Assembly (NCBI GenBank): GCA_905215395.1 | Contig: CAJMQA010000063.1 | Location: forward strand, 1 to 13,431 | Direction: 5' to 3' | DNA from: an uncultured bacterium | GTDB taxonomy: Bacteria > Bacteroidota > Bacteroidia > Bacteroidales > Marinifilaceae | DNA: 13,431 nucleotides | Shown: in pieces, positions 1 through 6,987 of the stretch | How positions within the stretch are numbered: position 1 is the stretch's first letter | Layout: each line of letters begins with the position of its first letter | Translations under genes and position numbers: made by a program | Notes under the pieces: generated by a model | What the model saw: only the letters and a program-made list of their open reading frames with translations | The model's database searches: none | What the model was told of the DNA's origin: nothing

Positions 1-26
1 TAGCCGTACACCGATATATGCCCATA

Positions 27-2837
27 CTACAAATCACCGGGCATCGTCTTACGGCCATAAGCCTCCTGATAAGCATAATCAGGATTCAGGGATTCACAAT
101 AATTCACTTCATCCCAGGACTGGAAAATTCCGTCTGTCTTATAACCGAATATTAACCCCAGAGTCTTTCCTTCCTGAATAACCGTATTTCCCAGAGAAGC
201 CGATCCCGGCCATGAAACATACTTGGCATCCAGGCCTGTGATTTTATTTTTATTTTTACCGATATTAAAACCAACAAACCAATGCCAGTCTTTATGATCT
301 ATCACATCAGCCTTCAGCTCAAACTCAATCCCTTTATTCTCAATATTGGCAAAATTCACCTGGGTGCCATCCAACCCGGTACTCAAAGCCATTGTATATT
401 CATACAGAAGCCCCTCCGTTTTTTTCTTATAATACCCTAAAGTACCTGAGATACGCTGATTGGGCAGAAAGGCAAAATCGACGGCCAGATCGACCTGTCT
501 GGTAGATTCCCATTTTAACTGATCATTTCCGATCTGCATAGGTACCGTTGCCGGCCTGTTCTGATATTCCGAATTCTCGTACAATGTTCTCCAACCATAC
601 TCTCCTACGTATGCATTCCCTGTTTTCCCCCATCCTCCTCTCAACTTTAAAAAGGACAATACATTGGAATCCCTCAGGAAATTTTCTTCAGAAACAATCC
701 ATGCTGCTGCCAGGGATGGAAACTTACCCCAGCGGTATTTCGGTGCAAAACGAGAAGAACCGTCAGCCCTGAAAGTACCTGTAAACAGATAACGGTTCAT
801 AAATTTATATTCCGCACGTGCGAGATAGGAAAACATCACCGAACCTACCGAGGAACCTCCCTTACCACCATAACTCACCAATTCCGTACCCTGCCAGATA
901 GCATTCTGCACATTATCATCCGGGAAATCCCGCAATTTAAAATAGGTCAAGTTCTGTCTGTCTTTATTATAAACAATAGCTCCCAAAGCATTAAGGCTAT
1001 GCTTCTCATTGAAAACTTTATTATAAGTCAAACGTCCTTCAAATTCCATCGTCTGTCCAGAAGTATGAGCTTGTCTCCCGACCCCTTTCTGATTTCCCCA
1101 GTAACCACTACCTTCCTGGGTATTACTGGAAGTATATTTATTTTCTTCACCTTTTCTCCGTTGATAAGTATACTGGGTCAACAAGGTCAGTTCCGGCAAA
1201 ATTTTAAATTCCAGATTTCCGGAGAGCCTGAAGTTATCCTGATTGTAACGGGTAGTATTCTCTGTCATTTCAATTATGGGATTTACCAAATACTTTACAC
1301 TACCTCCGGAAATATAAGAGTGCAGATACAAAGAACCGTCCTCGTTATAAGCTTTGATATCCGGCCGTGTTGCCGCAGCTTTTGACAGGGTCGCCCCATT
1401 GGCCTGACGGTCTGAAGTGGTTCCGGAGAATTTCATATTGGCTTTGATCCATTTATTGATATCGGCATCAAACCCTAAAGTGTAAGTATACCGCTGAAAA
1501 TCAGTAGCCTTCATCTGTCCCAGTTCATTCGCATAACCGAAAGAAGCAAAATATCCGAAATCATTACTTCCACCACGGATGGAAACCCGGTGTTGCTGAG
1601 TGGACCCATACCGCATGACATATTTCATCCAGGGAGTATCTTCCTCACCGAAATATCCCGGAGCTGTTATTTTCTGATACATCGGATATAGGGTAACATC
1701 TTCAAATCCATCCGCTTTTGCTGCATTGGTAACAGCTTCCAGAAACAACATCTTATATTGATCTGAATTCAGTGTATTTATATCCGACACCAGACGGGTG
1801 GTACTATAGTCATAACTATAATTTATAACCGGTTTCTGGTTTCTTTGTCCGGCTTTCATCGTGATCATAATCACTCCGGCAGCTCCCCGGGAACCATAAA
1901 TCGCAGCTGAAGATGCTCCTTTCAATATATCGATACTTTGCACATCGTCCGGATTTAATTCATTGATATCAAAATCCAGAGGCATAGGTACATTGTCTAC
2001 AACAATCAGTGGAGAAAGAGCTCCGCTCAGGGATGGTACTCCCCGGATTTCCAAACGGGCAGAACTACCCGGAGAGCCGTCTCCGTTCAGAATACTTAAA
2101 CCGGCAACTTGCCCCTGCATCATATGAGCAATATTTGTCGCTGTAGACTCTTCTATGATTTTCGAATCAAACCGGGAAACAGCTCCGGTCAAATCTTTCT
2201 TTGTTGCCGTTCCATAACCGATAACTACCACCTCATCCAGATCACTATATTCTTCTTCTAAAACCAGATTGAACTCCATCTTATCCTGAACAGGCACTTC
2301 AAGCGTCTTCATTCCCACAAAAGACAATTGCAGAACCATCCCTTCCTGAGGGACATTCAAAACAAAATGTCCGTTTACATCAGTAGCAGTCCCGATAGAA
2401 GTACCTTTCAGTACGACCGTTACCCCCGGTAAAAAATTCCCTTTCTGATCTTTGACAGTTCCGGATATTTTCTTCATCTCTACCTGCGGAAGAGAAACTG
2501 ATTTATTCTCATATATCAATACATATCCATCTTTGATGACATAAGAAAAGCCCTCCCCCAATATTTCGCTCAATATCTCTTTTAAAGTACCCTCTTGTCT
2601 GGACAATTCTACTTTTCTATTTACATCCAGTACATTGGTATTATAAAAAAATTCCAACTGGCATTGTTTACTAATCTGGTTAAACACAGATTCAAGGGTA
2701 CCTTTTTTCAGATTTAATTTCAACTGAAAATCCTGCGAATACGAATCATTCGCCCAAACACTTGATGCTGAAACCAAAATAATCAACAATAAATTTCGCA
2801 TACACCGCAAAATTTTAAATTCACACTTTTTTTTCAT
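27..2837 (-). CDS. SusC/RagA-family TonB-dependent outer-membrane transporter with STN signalling domain, C-terminally truncated
   Basis: Outer-membrane import channel, usually working with a SusD lipoprotein and driven by TonB. Visible in order: a basic N-terminus and hydrophobic signal peptide (about 12-30), STN domain (about 45-108), carboxypeptidase-regulatory-like beta domain (about 124-192), a TonB-box-like DEVVVIGYG (201-209), the plug (about 213-330), and barrel strands to the end. The STN domain and the upstream sigma/FecR genes indicate a transducer that controls its own expression. Start: ATG at 2837 gives the long basic N-terminus common in STN-type SusC proteins; Met13 (codon at 2801) is a possible alternative. 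The frame ends at a TAG right after MPGDL. SusC proteins normally continue there with an Asp-rich K-x-x-D-x-NGDG segment and further barrel strands, so at 936 residues the C-terminus appears to be missing. No SusD gene is in view. The substrate cannot be told. Confidence 0.93.
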   Translation of the reverse strand: MKKKCEFKILRCMRNLLLIILVSASSVWANDSYSQDFQLKLNLKKGTLESVFNQISKQCQLEFFYNTNVLDVNRKVELSRQEGTLKEILSEILGEGFSYVIKDGYVLIYENKSVSLPQVEMKKISGTVKDQKGNFLPGVTVVLKGTSIGTATDVNGHFVLNVPQEGMVLQLSFVGMKTLEVPVQDKMEFNLVLEEEYSDLDEVVVIGYGTATKKDLTGAVSRFDSKIIEESTATNIAHMMQGQVAGLSILNGDGSPGSSARLEIRGVPSLSGALSPLIVVDNVPMPLDFDINELNPDDVQSIDILKGASSAAIYGSRGAAGVIMITMKAGQRNQKPVINYSYDYSTTRLVSDINTLNSDQYKMLFLEAVTNAAKADGFEDVTLYPMYQKITAPGYFGEEDTPWMKYVMRYGSTQQHRVSIRGGSNDFGYFASFGYANELGQMKATDFQRYTYTLGFDADINKWIKANMKFSGTTSDRQANGATLSKAAATRPDIKAYNEDGSLYLHSYISGGSVKYLVNPIIEMTENTTRYNQDNFRLSGNLEFKILPELTLLTQYTYQRRKGEENKYTSSNTQEGSGYWGNQKGVGRQAHTSGQTMEFEGRLTYNKVFNEKHSLNALGAIVYNKDRQNLTYFKLRDFPDDNVQNAIWQGTELVSYGGKGGSSVGSVMFSYLARAEYKFMNRYLFTGTFRADGSSRFAPKYRWGKFPSLAAAWIVSEENFLRDSNVLSFLKLRGGWGKTGNAYVGEYGWRTLYENSEYQNRPATVPMQIGNDQLKWESTRQVDLAVDFAFLPNQRISGTLGYYKKKTEGLLYEYTMALSTGLDGTQVNFANIENKGIEFELKADVIDHKDWHWFVGFNIGKNKNKITGLDAKYVSWPGSASLGNTVIQEGKTLGLIFGYKTDGIFQSWDEVNYCESLNPDYAYQEAYGRKTMPGDL

Positions 2838-2864
2838 ACATTTGAAATTATAGTTAATAAATAG

Positions 2865-2896
2865 TCACAACATTGTCTCCGGACAAAAAGTTGTGA
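2865..2896 (-). promoter_or_regulatory. Nested hairpin in the susC leader
   Basis: Outer arms TCACAAC (2865-2871) and GTTGTGA (2890-2896) are perfectly complementary over 7 bp. Inside them TTGTC (2873-2877) and GACAA (2882-2886) form a second 5-bp stem around a 4-base loop. The structure lies about 28 bases upstream of the susC start and has no T-run after it on the minus strand, so a leader or operator role is more likely than termination. The function is inferred from position only. Confidence 0.45.
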
Positions 2897-2912
2897 GAAC
2901 TGTTTATGGATC

Positions 2913-2942
2913 AGGACAGGGAAGGTGAGAGTTCCCTGTTCT
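2913..2942. terminator. Hairpin between fecR and susC, terminator-like on the plus strand
   Basis: The arms at 2913-2923 and 2932-2942 pair over 11 bp on the plus strand (one G-U pair), with the perfect core ACAGGGAA/TTCCCTGT and an 8-base loop. On the plus strand a T-rich run follows at once (2941-2949), which is the classic terminator layout, but no plus-strand gene ends here. On the minus strand it sits just after the fecR stop codon, with a C-A mismatch and no T-run. There it could attenuate or process the message between fecR and susC. It may also block antisense transcription. Confidence 0.5.
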
Positions 2943-2944
2943 TT

Positions 2945-4066
2945 TTATTTCTGACGCAGAATGACCGTTTGGCCTTTGATTTCAAAATGCACATCCGTCA
3001 CGGTCTCTATCATTTCCAGAAGATAATTCACCGGCCGGTCCTTTTCAGCAGCACCGCTAAAACGCAATTCTTTCAGACCGGGATTTTGATAAAAGAATTC
3101 ACAATTATACCAACGGGCCAATTTGATCATAATATCATCCAGGCGCATATCTCTGAATTTAAACTTTCCATCTACCCAGGAAGTATATAAATCCGGATCA
3201 CACTCCTTCAACTCGATATGACCGGTCCCCTTCTCGCAAGAAAGCACATATCCGGGACTCATCTCGTATTCCTGTTTCCGGTGAGGAATAGCCACCCTGA
3301 TCCTGCCTTCTGCTAAAGCTGTCGTAACATACCGATCCTCCTGGTAGTCGGAAACGTTAAAGGCAGTACCCAAAACCCGGATATCCATCCGGCTTGTCTT
3401 CACAACAAAAGGAGTTTGCGATTTGGCAACCTTAAAATAGGCTTCTCCACTCAATTCTACTTTCCGTAGCTCATTATTAAAAGCTATCGGAAATTTTAAT
3501 TCAGAACCGGAATTCATCCACACCTGAGTTCCGTCAGACAAGCGTACACAATACTCCCCTCCTGCCGGAACCTGAATCGTATTGAACCTGTCTTCTTCCG
3601 GAACAGCTTTGGCCAGTGAATAATCCAAGATAGCCGAAGCATCCTTTTTTATCACTACTCCGCAATCTGTTTTGACAACAGCAGTACTGTCAAGCTCCAC
3701 CAAAGTCCCGTCACTCAATTGTAAACGGGCATAATGTTGTCCCGGACGGATAAGCTCAGGGGATTGCCCATTGTCCGGAGAATAAGACATCAGATACCAT
3801 ACAACAGACAAAGTAATCACCAGTACAGCAGCCAAACTGGATACATAACGCAGGAATTTTCTGTAATACACTTGTTTTTTACGCCGTCCAAGACGATATT
3901 CTATATTTTCTCTCAATAGAAGCAGCTTCTCTTCCGGGATAGGCGGTATTTCTTCTGCCAGAAGATCAAAATCATGATACCAATGGTTTATTTGTTCCGT
4001 TTCTTCTTCAGAACACTTGCCCAGGCGGTATTTTTTCAATAAATCAATCAGCAAATGTGAATCCAT
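2945..4066 (-). CDS. FecR-family anti-sigma factor (FecR domain plus DUF4974)
   Basis: Inner-membrane regulator that holds the partner ECF sigma factor until a signal arrives from the outer-membrane transporter. Residues 1-70 form the cytoplasmic sigma-binding part, about 73-95 are one transmembrane helix, about 163-260 are the periplasmic FecR domain (with GGEYCVRLSDGTQVWMNSGS and LSGEAYFKV), and about 303-371 are the DUF4974 domain expected to contact the STN domain of SusC. At 373 residues it has normal length and looks intact. It lies 46 bases after the sigma gene and 107 bases before susC on the same strand, the usual order of this module in Bacteroidota. ATG at 4066 is the only sensible start; no Shine-Dalgarno sequence precedes it, and a hairpin ends four bases upstream. 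Confidence 0.95.
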   Translation of the reverse strand: MDSHLLIDLLKKYRLGKCSEEETEQINHWYHDFDLLAEEIPPIPEEKLLLLRENIEYRLGRRKKQVYYRKFLRYVSSLAAVLVITLSVVWYLMSYSPDNGQSPELIRPGQHYARLQLSDGTLVELDSTAVVKTDCGVVIKKDASAILDYSLAKAVPEEDRFNTIQVPAGGEYCVRLSDGTQVWMNSGSELKFPIAFNNELRKVELSGEAYFKVAKSQTPFVVKTSRMDIRVLGTAFNVSDYQEDRYVTTALAEGRIRVAIPHRKQEYEMSPGYVLSCEKGTGHIELKECDPDLYTSWVDGKFKFRDMRLDDIMIKLARWYNCEFFYQNPGLKELRFSGAAEKDRPVNYLLEMIETVTDVHFEIKGQTVILRQK

Positions 4067-4070
4067 TTTT

Positions 4071-4096
4071 CAGTGTCTTTTTAATAAAGACAACTG
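4071..4096 (-). promoter_or_regulatory. Hairpin directly upstream of the fecR start codon
   Basis: CAGT (4071-4074) pairs with ACTG (4093-4096), and GTCTTT (4075-4080) with AAAGAC (4086-4091), leaving one bulged A (4092) and a 5-base loop. On the minus-strand message the stem ends four bases before the fecR ATG. It therefore covers the place where a ribosome would bind and could set the ratio of anti-sigma to sigma factor. No T-run follows it on the minus strand, so termination is unlikely. The role is inferred. Confidence 0.4.
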
Positions 4097-4112
4097 CCGG
4101 AATAAAGTAGTA

Positions 4113-4670
4113 CTATGCGAAAAATATAAAATTTTTATGATTCATCTCATTTTTTAACCGCCGGAGGATCTCTGTCAATTGATTCTTAATGGTTTGCTCT
4201 GATACATTTAATTTTTCAGCAATTTCTTTTACAGTCAGATGCTGTTCGCGGCTAAGTATATACACAGTCTTCAAACGGGGAGGAAAAGTTTCAACTGTTT
4301 TGGCAAGTTTTGTCTTCAGGTCTTCAGATACAATCTTCACCCAGGTATAATCGTCAGACTCATCCCGGTTTTGCCGGGCAATAGTCTGATATTTCTCACG
4401 GATCTGATTTTCCCTGATGGTATTCAGTATATGATTTTTCAACCACACTAATAAATAAGCTCTGACATTGGTTTCAACTTTCAGACTTTCCCGTTTTTCC
4501 CACAATTGTATAAAAAAATCCTGAAAAATATCATCAGCATCAAATGAAGAATTCACCCGGACCAATATGTTCCGGTATATAAGGTCAGAATAACGCTGAT
4601 AAAGCTCGTAAAATGCCCAGCGTTCACCCGCATGCAAAGCATTTATTATATTCAAATCTGAATATTCCAT
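4113..4670 (-). CDS. ECF-type RNA polymerase sigma factor (Bacteroidota FecI-like)
   Basis: Alternative sigma-70 factor of the extracytoplasmic-function class that directs RNA polymerase to the uptake genes once freed from FecR. Region 2 spans about 20-90, with DADDIFQDFFIQLWE (core binding and -10 recognition). Region 4 spans about 125-175, with the helix-turn-helix LTVKEIAEKLNVSEQTIKNQL that reads the -35 element. Region 3 is absent, as expected for the class, and 185 residues is normal. It is the first gene of the sigma-fecR-susC block and is probably co-transcribed with it. I could not find a clear TAnnTTTG element on the minus strand upstream, so it may use another promoter type, including one read by itself. 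Confidence 0.95.
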   Translation of the reverse strand: MEYSDLNIINALHAGERWAFYELYQRYSDLIYRNILVRVNSSFDADDIFQDFFIQLWEKRESLKVETNVRAYLLVWLKNHILNTIRENQIREKYQTIARQNRDESDDYTWVKIVSEDLKTKLAKTVETFPPRLKTVYILSREQHLTVKEIAEKLNVSEQTIKNQLTEILRRLKNEMNHKNFIFFA

Positions 4671-4778
4671 AGTTGAATCAGCATATAAAAACGTCCATAT
4701 AAAATAGGTAAAAATAAATTATATGCTTAACATCTATTTCCAATAGCTAATAAATTGACTGATAGTTTTTATTATCGC

Positions 4779-4796
4779 TATGTTTGCTTATTTTTG
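4779..4796 (+). promoter_or_regulatory. Two overlapping -7-like elements, plus strand
   Basis: TATGTTTG (4779-4786) and TATTTTTG (4789-4796) each match TAnnTTTG exactly, and an ATTG at 4754-4757 lies 21 bases before the first. Transcription from here would give a leader of about 220 bases before the amidohydrolase, or a short untranslated RNA. In such AT-rich DNA chance matches are likely. Confidence 0.3.
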
Positions 4797-4994
4797 CAAC
4801 GATTATATGCAGTTCAATACAATCAAAAAAAACGGACGTTTATTATTTCCTCAATCCTCTGTAAATCAACACATCTTTCCTTTTTAAAAAAAATTATTTT
4901 TTATTTTACACCAATACATATCACTTATTTTCAAATATTTACAATTATTACATTTTAACCTATTCTTCCAATCAGGATTCCCGGTCCTATTTAT

Positions 4995-5002
4995 TACCTT
5001 TG
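4995..5002 (+). promoter_or_regulatory. -7 promoter element of the M20 amidohydrolase gene
   Basis: TACCTTTG is an exact match to the Bacteroidota -7 consensus TAnnTTTG and would start a transcript about 20 bases before the ATG at 5028. No clear TTTG-type -33 element stands at the expected distance, so the call rests on the -7 element and its position. Confidence 0.55.
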
Positions 5003-5027
5003 GTACAACATTCAAATTAAAACCGTC

Positions 5028-6161
5028 ATGTTGGAAAAATATGTCAAGATTCGTCAAGATTTACACTGTCATCCGGAATTATCAGGAAAAGAACAGCGTA
5101 CTGCAGAACAAATCATAAAGCATCTGCAAGCCGTGGCCCCCACAGCCATCCATCTTTCAATCGGAGGAAACGGAGTCATTGCCGAATATAACTTCGGTTC
5201 AACAGGCCCGACCTTATTATTCCGGGCAGATACAGATGCCGTAGCTATTCCGGAAACCCTGGCCGTTCCATATCGTTCTGTGAACGCAGGTGTATCACAC
5301 AAATGCGGGCACGATGGCCATACAAGCATTTTACTGGCCTTTGCAGAATTACTGCATCAACATCCTTTACAACAAGGAAAGATTATATTGCTTTTCCAAC
5401 CGTCAGAAGAAAACGGCAAAGGAGCACAAGCGGTATTGCAGGATTCCTATTTCAGGCATCTTAAAATAGACAGAGCCTTTGCTCTGCACAATCTACCCGG
5501 TTTTCCTTACAATGCTATCATCTGCCGGCCAGAAAGTTTCACTTGTTCAGTCATCAGTTGTACCATCCGCATCCAAGGTAAAACATCACATGCTGCCGAA
5601 CCGGAGAAAGCCATCTCCCCGGTTCCGGCATTATTGAAAATATTGAATGAAACCGAAAGCTGGAACTGCAATGAACCCACCTCAACCGGTTATTTCCGTT
5701 CCACCCTGATTGAATTACACATCGGAGAAGAAGCTTACGGGGTAACTGCCGGAGATGGCCTGATCCGTCTGACCCTACGGGCTTCCACAGAGACCAGCCT
5801 GCAGGCACACATCCGGAAATTGGAGAAGCTGGTAAAAGCAGAAGTCAACCCCCACAAAGCAATGAATTATAGCATTGAATGGGTAGAAGCCTTTGTCGCA
5901 AACGAAAACCATCCGACAGCAGTTAAGACAATCCGGAAAGCAGCTGCCAACAATCATTTCCTTTACCAGGAAAGCGACCGTCCTTTTGCCTGGGGAGAAG
6001 ATTTCGGTTTATTCACCCAACATTTTCCCGGAGCCATGTTTGGTTTGGGAGCCGGTATCGAAACGTCCGCACTGCACACTCCCGATTATGACTTCCCCGA
6101 TAAGGTAATTGCAGCAGGTGCACAGATGTTTTACGAAATAGCCCGTTTGGAAAGCTTGTAA
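5028..6161 (+). CDS. M20D-family metallo-amidohydrolase (HipO/IAA-amino-acid hydrolase-like)
   Basis: Zinc- or manganese-dependent cytoplasmic hydrolase that releases an amino acid or similar amine from an N-acyl or amide substrate such as N-acetyl-amino acids or hippurate; the exact substrate cannot be read. Family marks in order: HPELSGKE (15-22), RADTDAV (66-72), CGHDGH (93-98, ligands Cys93 and His95), QPSEENGKGA (124-133, Glu127/Glu128), HNLPG (154-158, ligand His154), the dimerisation-domain segment GKTSHAAEPEKA (184-195), and LHTPDYDF (349-356, ligand His350). All expected metal-site residues are present and 377 residues is typical. There is no signal peptide. It stands alone between the signalling operon and the convergent lptB, so neighbours give no clue to its job. 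No Shine-Dalgarno sequence is seen. Confidence 0.93.
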   Translation: MLEKYVKIRQDLHCHPELSGKEQRTAEQIIKHLQAVAPTAIHLSIGGNGVIAEYNFGSTGPTLLFRADTDAVAIPETLAVPYRSVNAGVSHKCGHDGHTSILLAFAELLHQHPLQQGKIILLFQPSEENGKGAQAVLQDSYFRHLKIDRAFALHNLPGFPYNAIICRPESFTCSVISCTIRIQGKTSHAAEPEKAISPVPALLKILNETESWNCNEPTSTGYFRSTLIELHIGEEAYGVTAGDGLIRLTLRASTETSLQAHIRKLEKLVKAEVNPHKAMNYSIEWVEAFVANENHPTAVKTIRKAAANNHFLYQESDRPFAWGEDFGLFTQHFPGAMFGLGAGIETSALHTPDYDFPDKVIAAGAQMFYEIARLESL

Positions 6162-6199
6162 AAATAACGACCGGTATAAACCAGCCGTCATGATAAACT

Positions 6200-6931
6200 T
6201 TATTTTTTCTGTCTCAATTCGAAATTCTTTCCCAGATAAACCCTTCTGACTTCAGGATCAGCCGCTAAATGTTCTGCAGTTCCGGATTGCAATATTTTAC
6301 CATCATAAAGCAAATAAGCCCGGTCGGTAATAGACAAGGTTTCTTGTACATTATGGTCGGTAATCAGGATCCCGATATTTTTATCTTTTAATTTCTGCAC
6401 AATCCCCTGAATATCCTCGACTGCTATGGGGTCTACACCGGCAAAAGGCTCATCCAGCAGAATAAACTTCGGACGTATCGAAAGGGCACGGGCAATCTCT
6501 GTACGGCGACGCTCGCCTCCGGACAACTGTATTCCCAGACTTTTCCGGATATGTTGCAAACCGAACTCATCCAGCATCTCCTCCAGACGTTCTTTTTGCT
6601 CCTCTTTTGTCATCCTGGTCATTTCCAGTACAGCACGGATATTGTCCTCCACGCTCAAACGCCTGAAAACTGAAGCTTCCTGAGCCAGATAGCCAACCCC
6701 ATACTGAGCCCGCCGGTAAACAGGTTCTTTGGTAATCTCCTGATCATCCAGAAAAATCCGTCCGCCATTGGGGGTAATCAAACCTACAATCATGTAGAAA
6801 GAGGTTGTTTTACCCGCTCCATTCGGTCCCAACAAGCCTACAATTTCTCCTTGTTCCACATGTACTGAAACATCTTTCACTACTGTACGGCTCTTGTATT
6901 TCTTTACCAAATGTTCTGCTCGTAATATCAT
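6200..6931 (-). CDS. lptB: LPS export ABC transporter ATP-binding protein LptB
   Basis: Cytoplasmic ATPase that drives the LptFG complex to pull lipopolysaccharide from the inner membrane and push it across the Lpt bridge to the outer membrane. All ABC motifs are present: Walker A GPNGAGKT (35-42, Lys41), Q-loop Gln84, signature LSGGE (136-140), Walker B ILLDEPFAGVDP (157-168, catalytic Glu161) and the H-loop His193. The sequences around GVDPIAVEDIQ and LITDHNVQETL are typical of LptB rather than of other small ABC ATPases. At 243 residues it has standard length. It follows the DUF5686 gene by 56 bases and has its own -7 element in that gap. It converges on the amidohydrolase gene with 38 bases between stops. 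LptF and LptG are not in this window. Confidence 0.95.
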   Translation of the reverse strand: MILRAEHLVKKYKSRTVVKDVSVHVEQGEIVGLLGPNGAGKTTSFYMIVGLITPNGGRIFLDDQEITKEPVYRRAQYGVGYLAQEASVFRRLSVEDNIRAVLEMTRMTKEEQKERLEEMLDEFGLQHIRKSLGIQLSGGERRRTEIARALSIRPKFILLDEPFAGVDPIAVEDIQGIVQKLKDKNIGILITDHNVQETLSITDRAYLLYDGKILQSGTAEHLAADPEVRRVYLGKNFELRQKK

Positions 6932-6947
6932 AACTCTTTATTTTATG

Positions 6948-6955
6948 CAAAGATA
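6948..6955 (-). promoter_or_regulatory. -7 promoter element of lptB
   Basis: On the minus strand this reads TATCTTTG, an exact TAnnTTTG match, with its last base 17 bases from the first base of the lptB ATG at 6931. No convincing -33 element is seen at the usual spacing. It suggests lptB can be transcribed on its own as well as by read-through from the DUF5686 gene. Confidence 0.5.
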
Positions 6956-6987
6956 AAAAATTTGTTTAGCAAGCACTGCACAACAGC

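Larger units (their letters stand above)
4671..5027. other. AT-rich gene-free region between the divergent sigma gene and amidohydrolase gene
   Basis: The stretch is 357 bases long and very AT-rich, with A and T runs at about 4883-4908. A 67-codon plus-strand frame at 4755-4958 is rich in Phe, Ile and Tyr and resembles no known protein; I do not call it a gene. Visible signals are two overlapping plus-strand TAnnTTTG matches (4779-4786 and 4789-4796), an 8-bp inverted pair AAACGTCC (4689-4696) / GGACGTTT (4834-4841), and the -7 element next to the amidohydrolase. The sigma-factor promoter must lie here or overlap the edge, but I cannot point to it. Confidence 0.6.

Noticed and set aside
4755..4958. 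67-codon plus-strand frame in the AT-rich intergenic region
   Set aside because: Its composition (Phe, Ile, Tyr, Ser) is what AT-rich non-coding DNA gives, it has no recognisable domain, and no ribosome-binding signal is seen.
6162..6199. Possible terminator between the amidohydrolase and lptB
   Set aside because: Only very short or mismatched stems can be drawn; the T-run at about 6202-6207 lies inside the lptB end.
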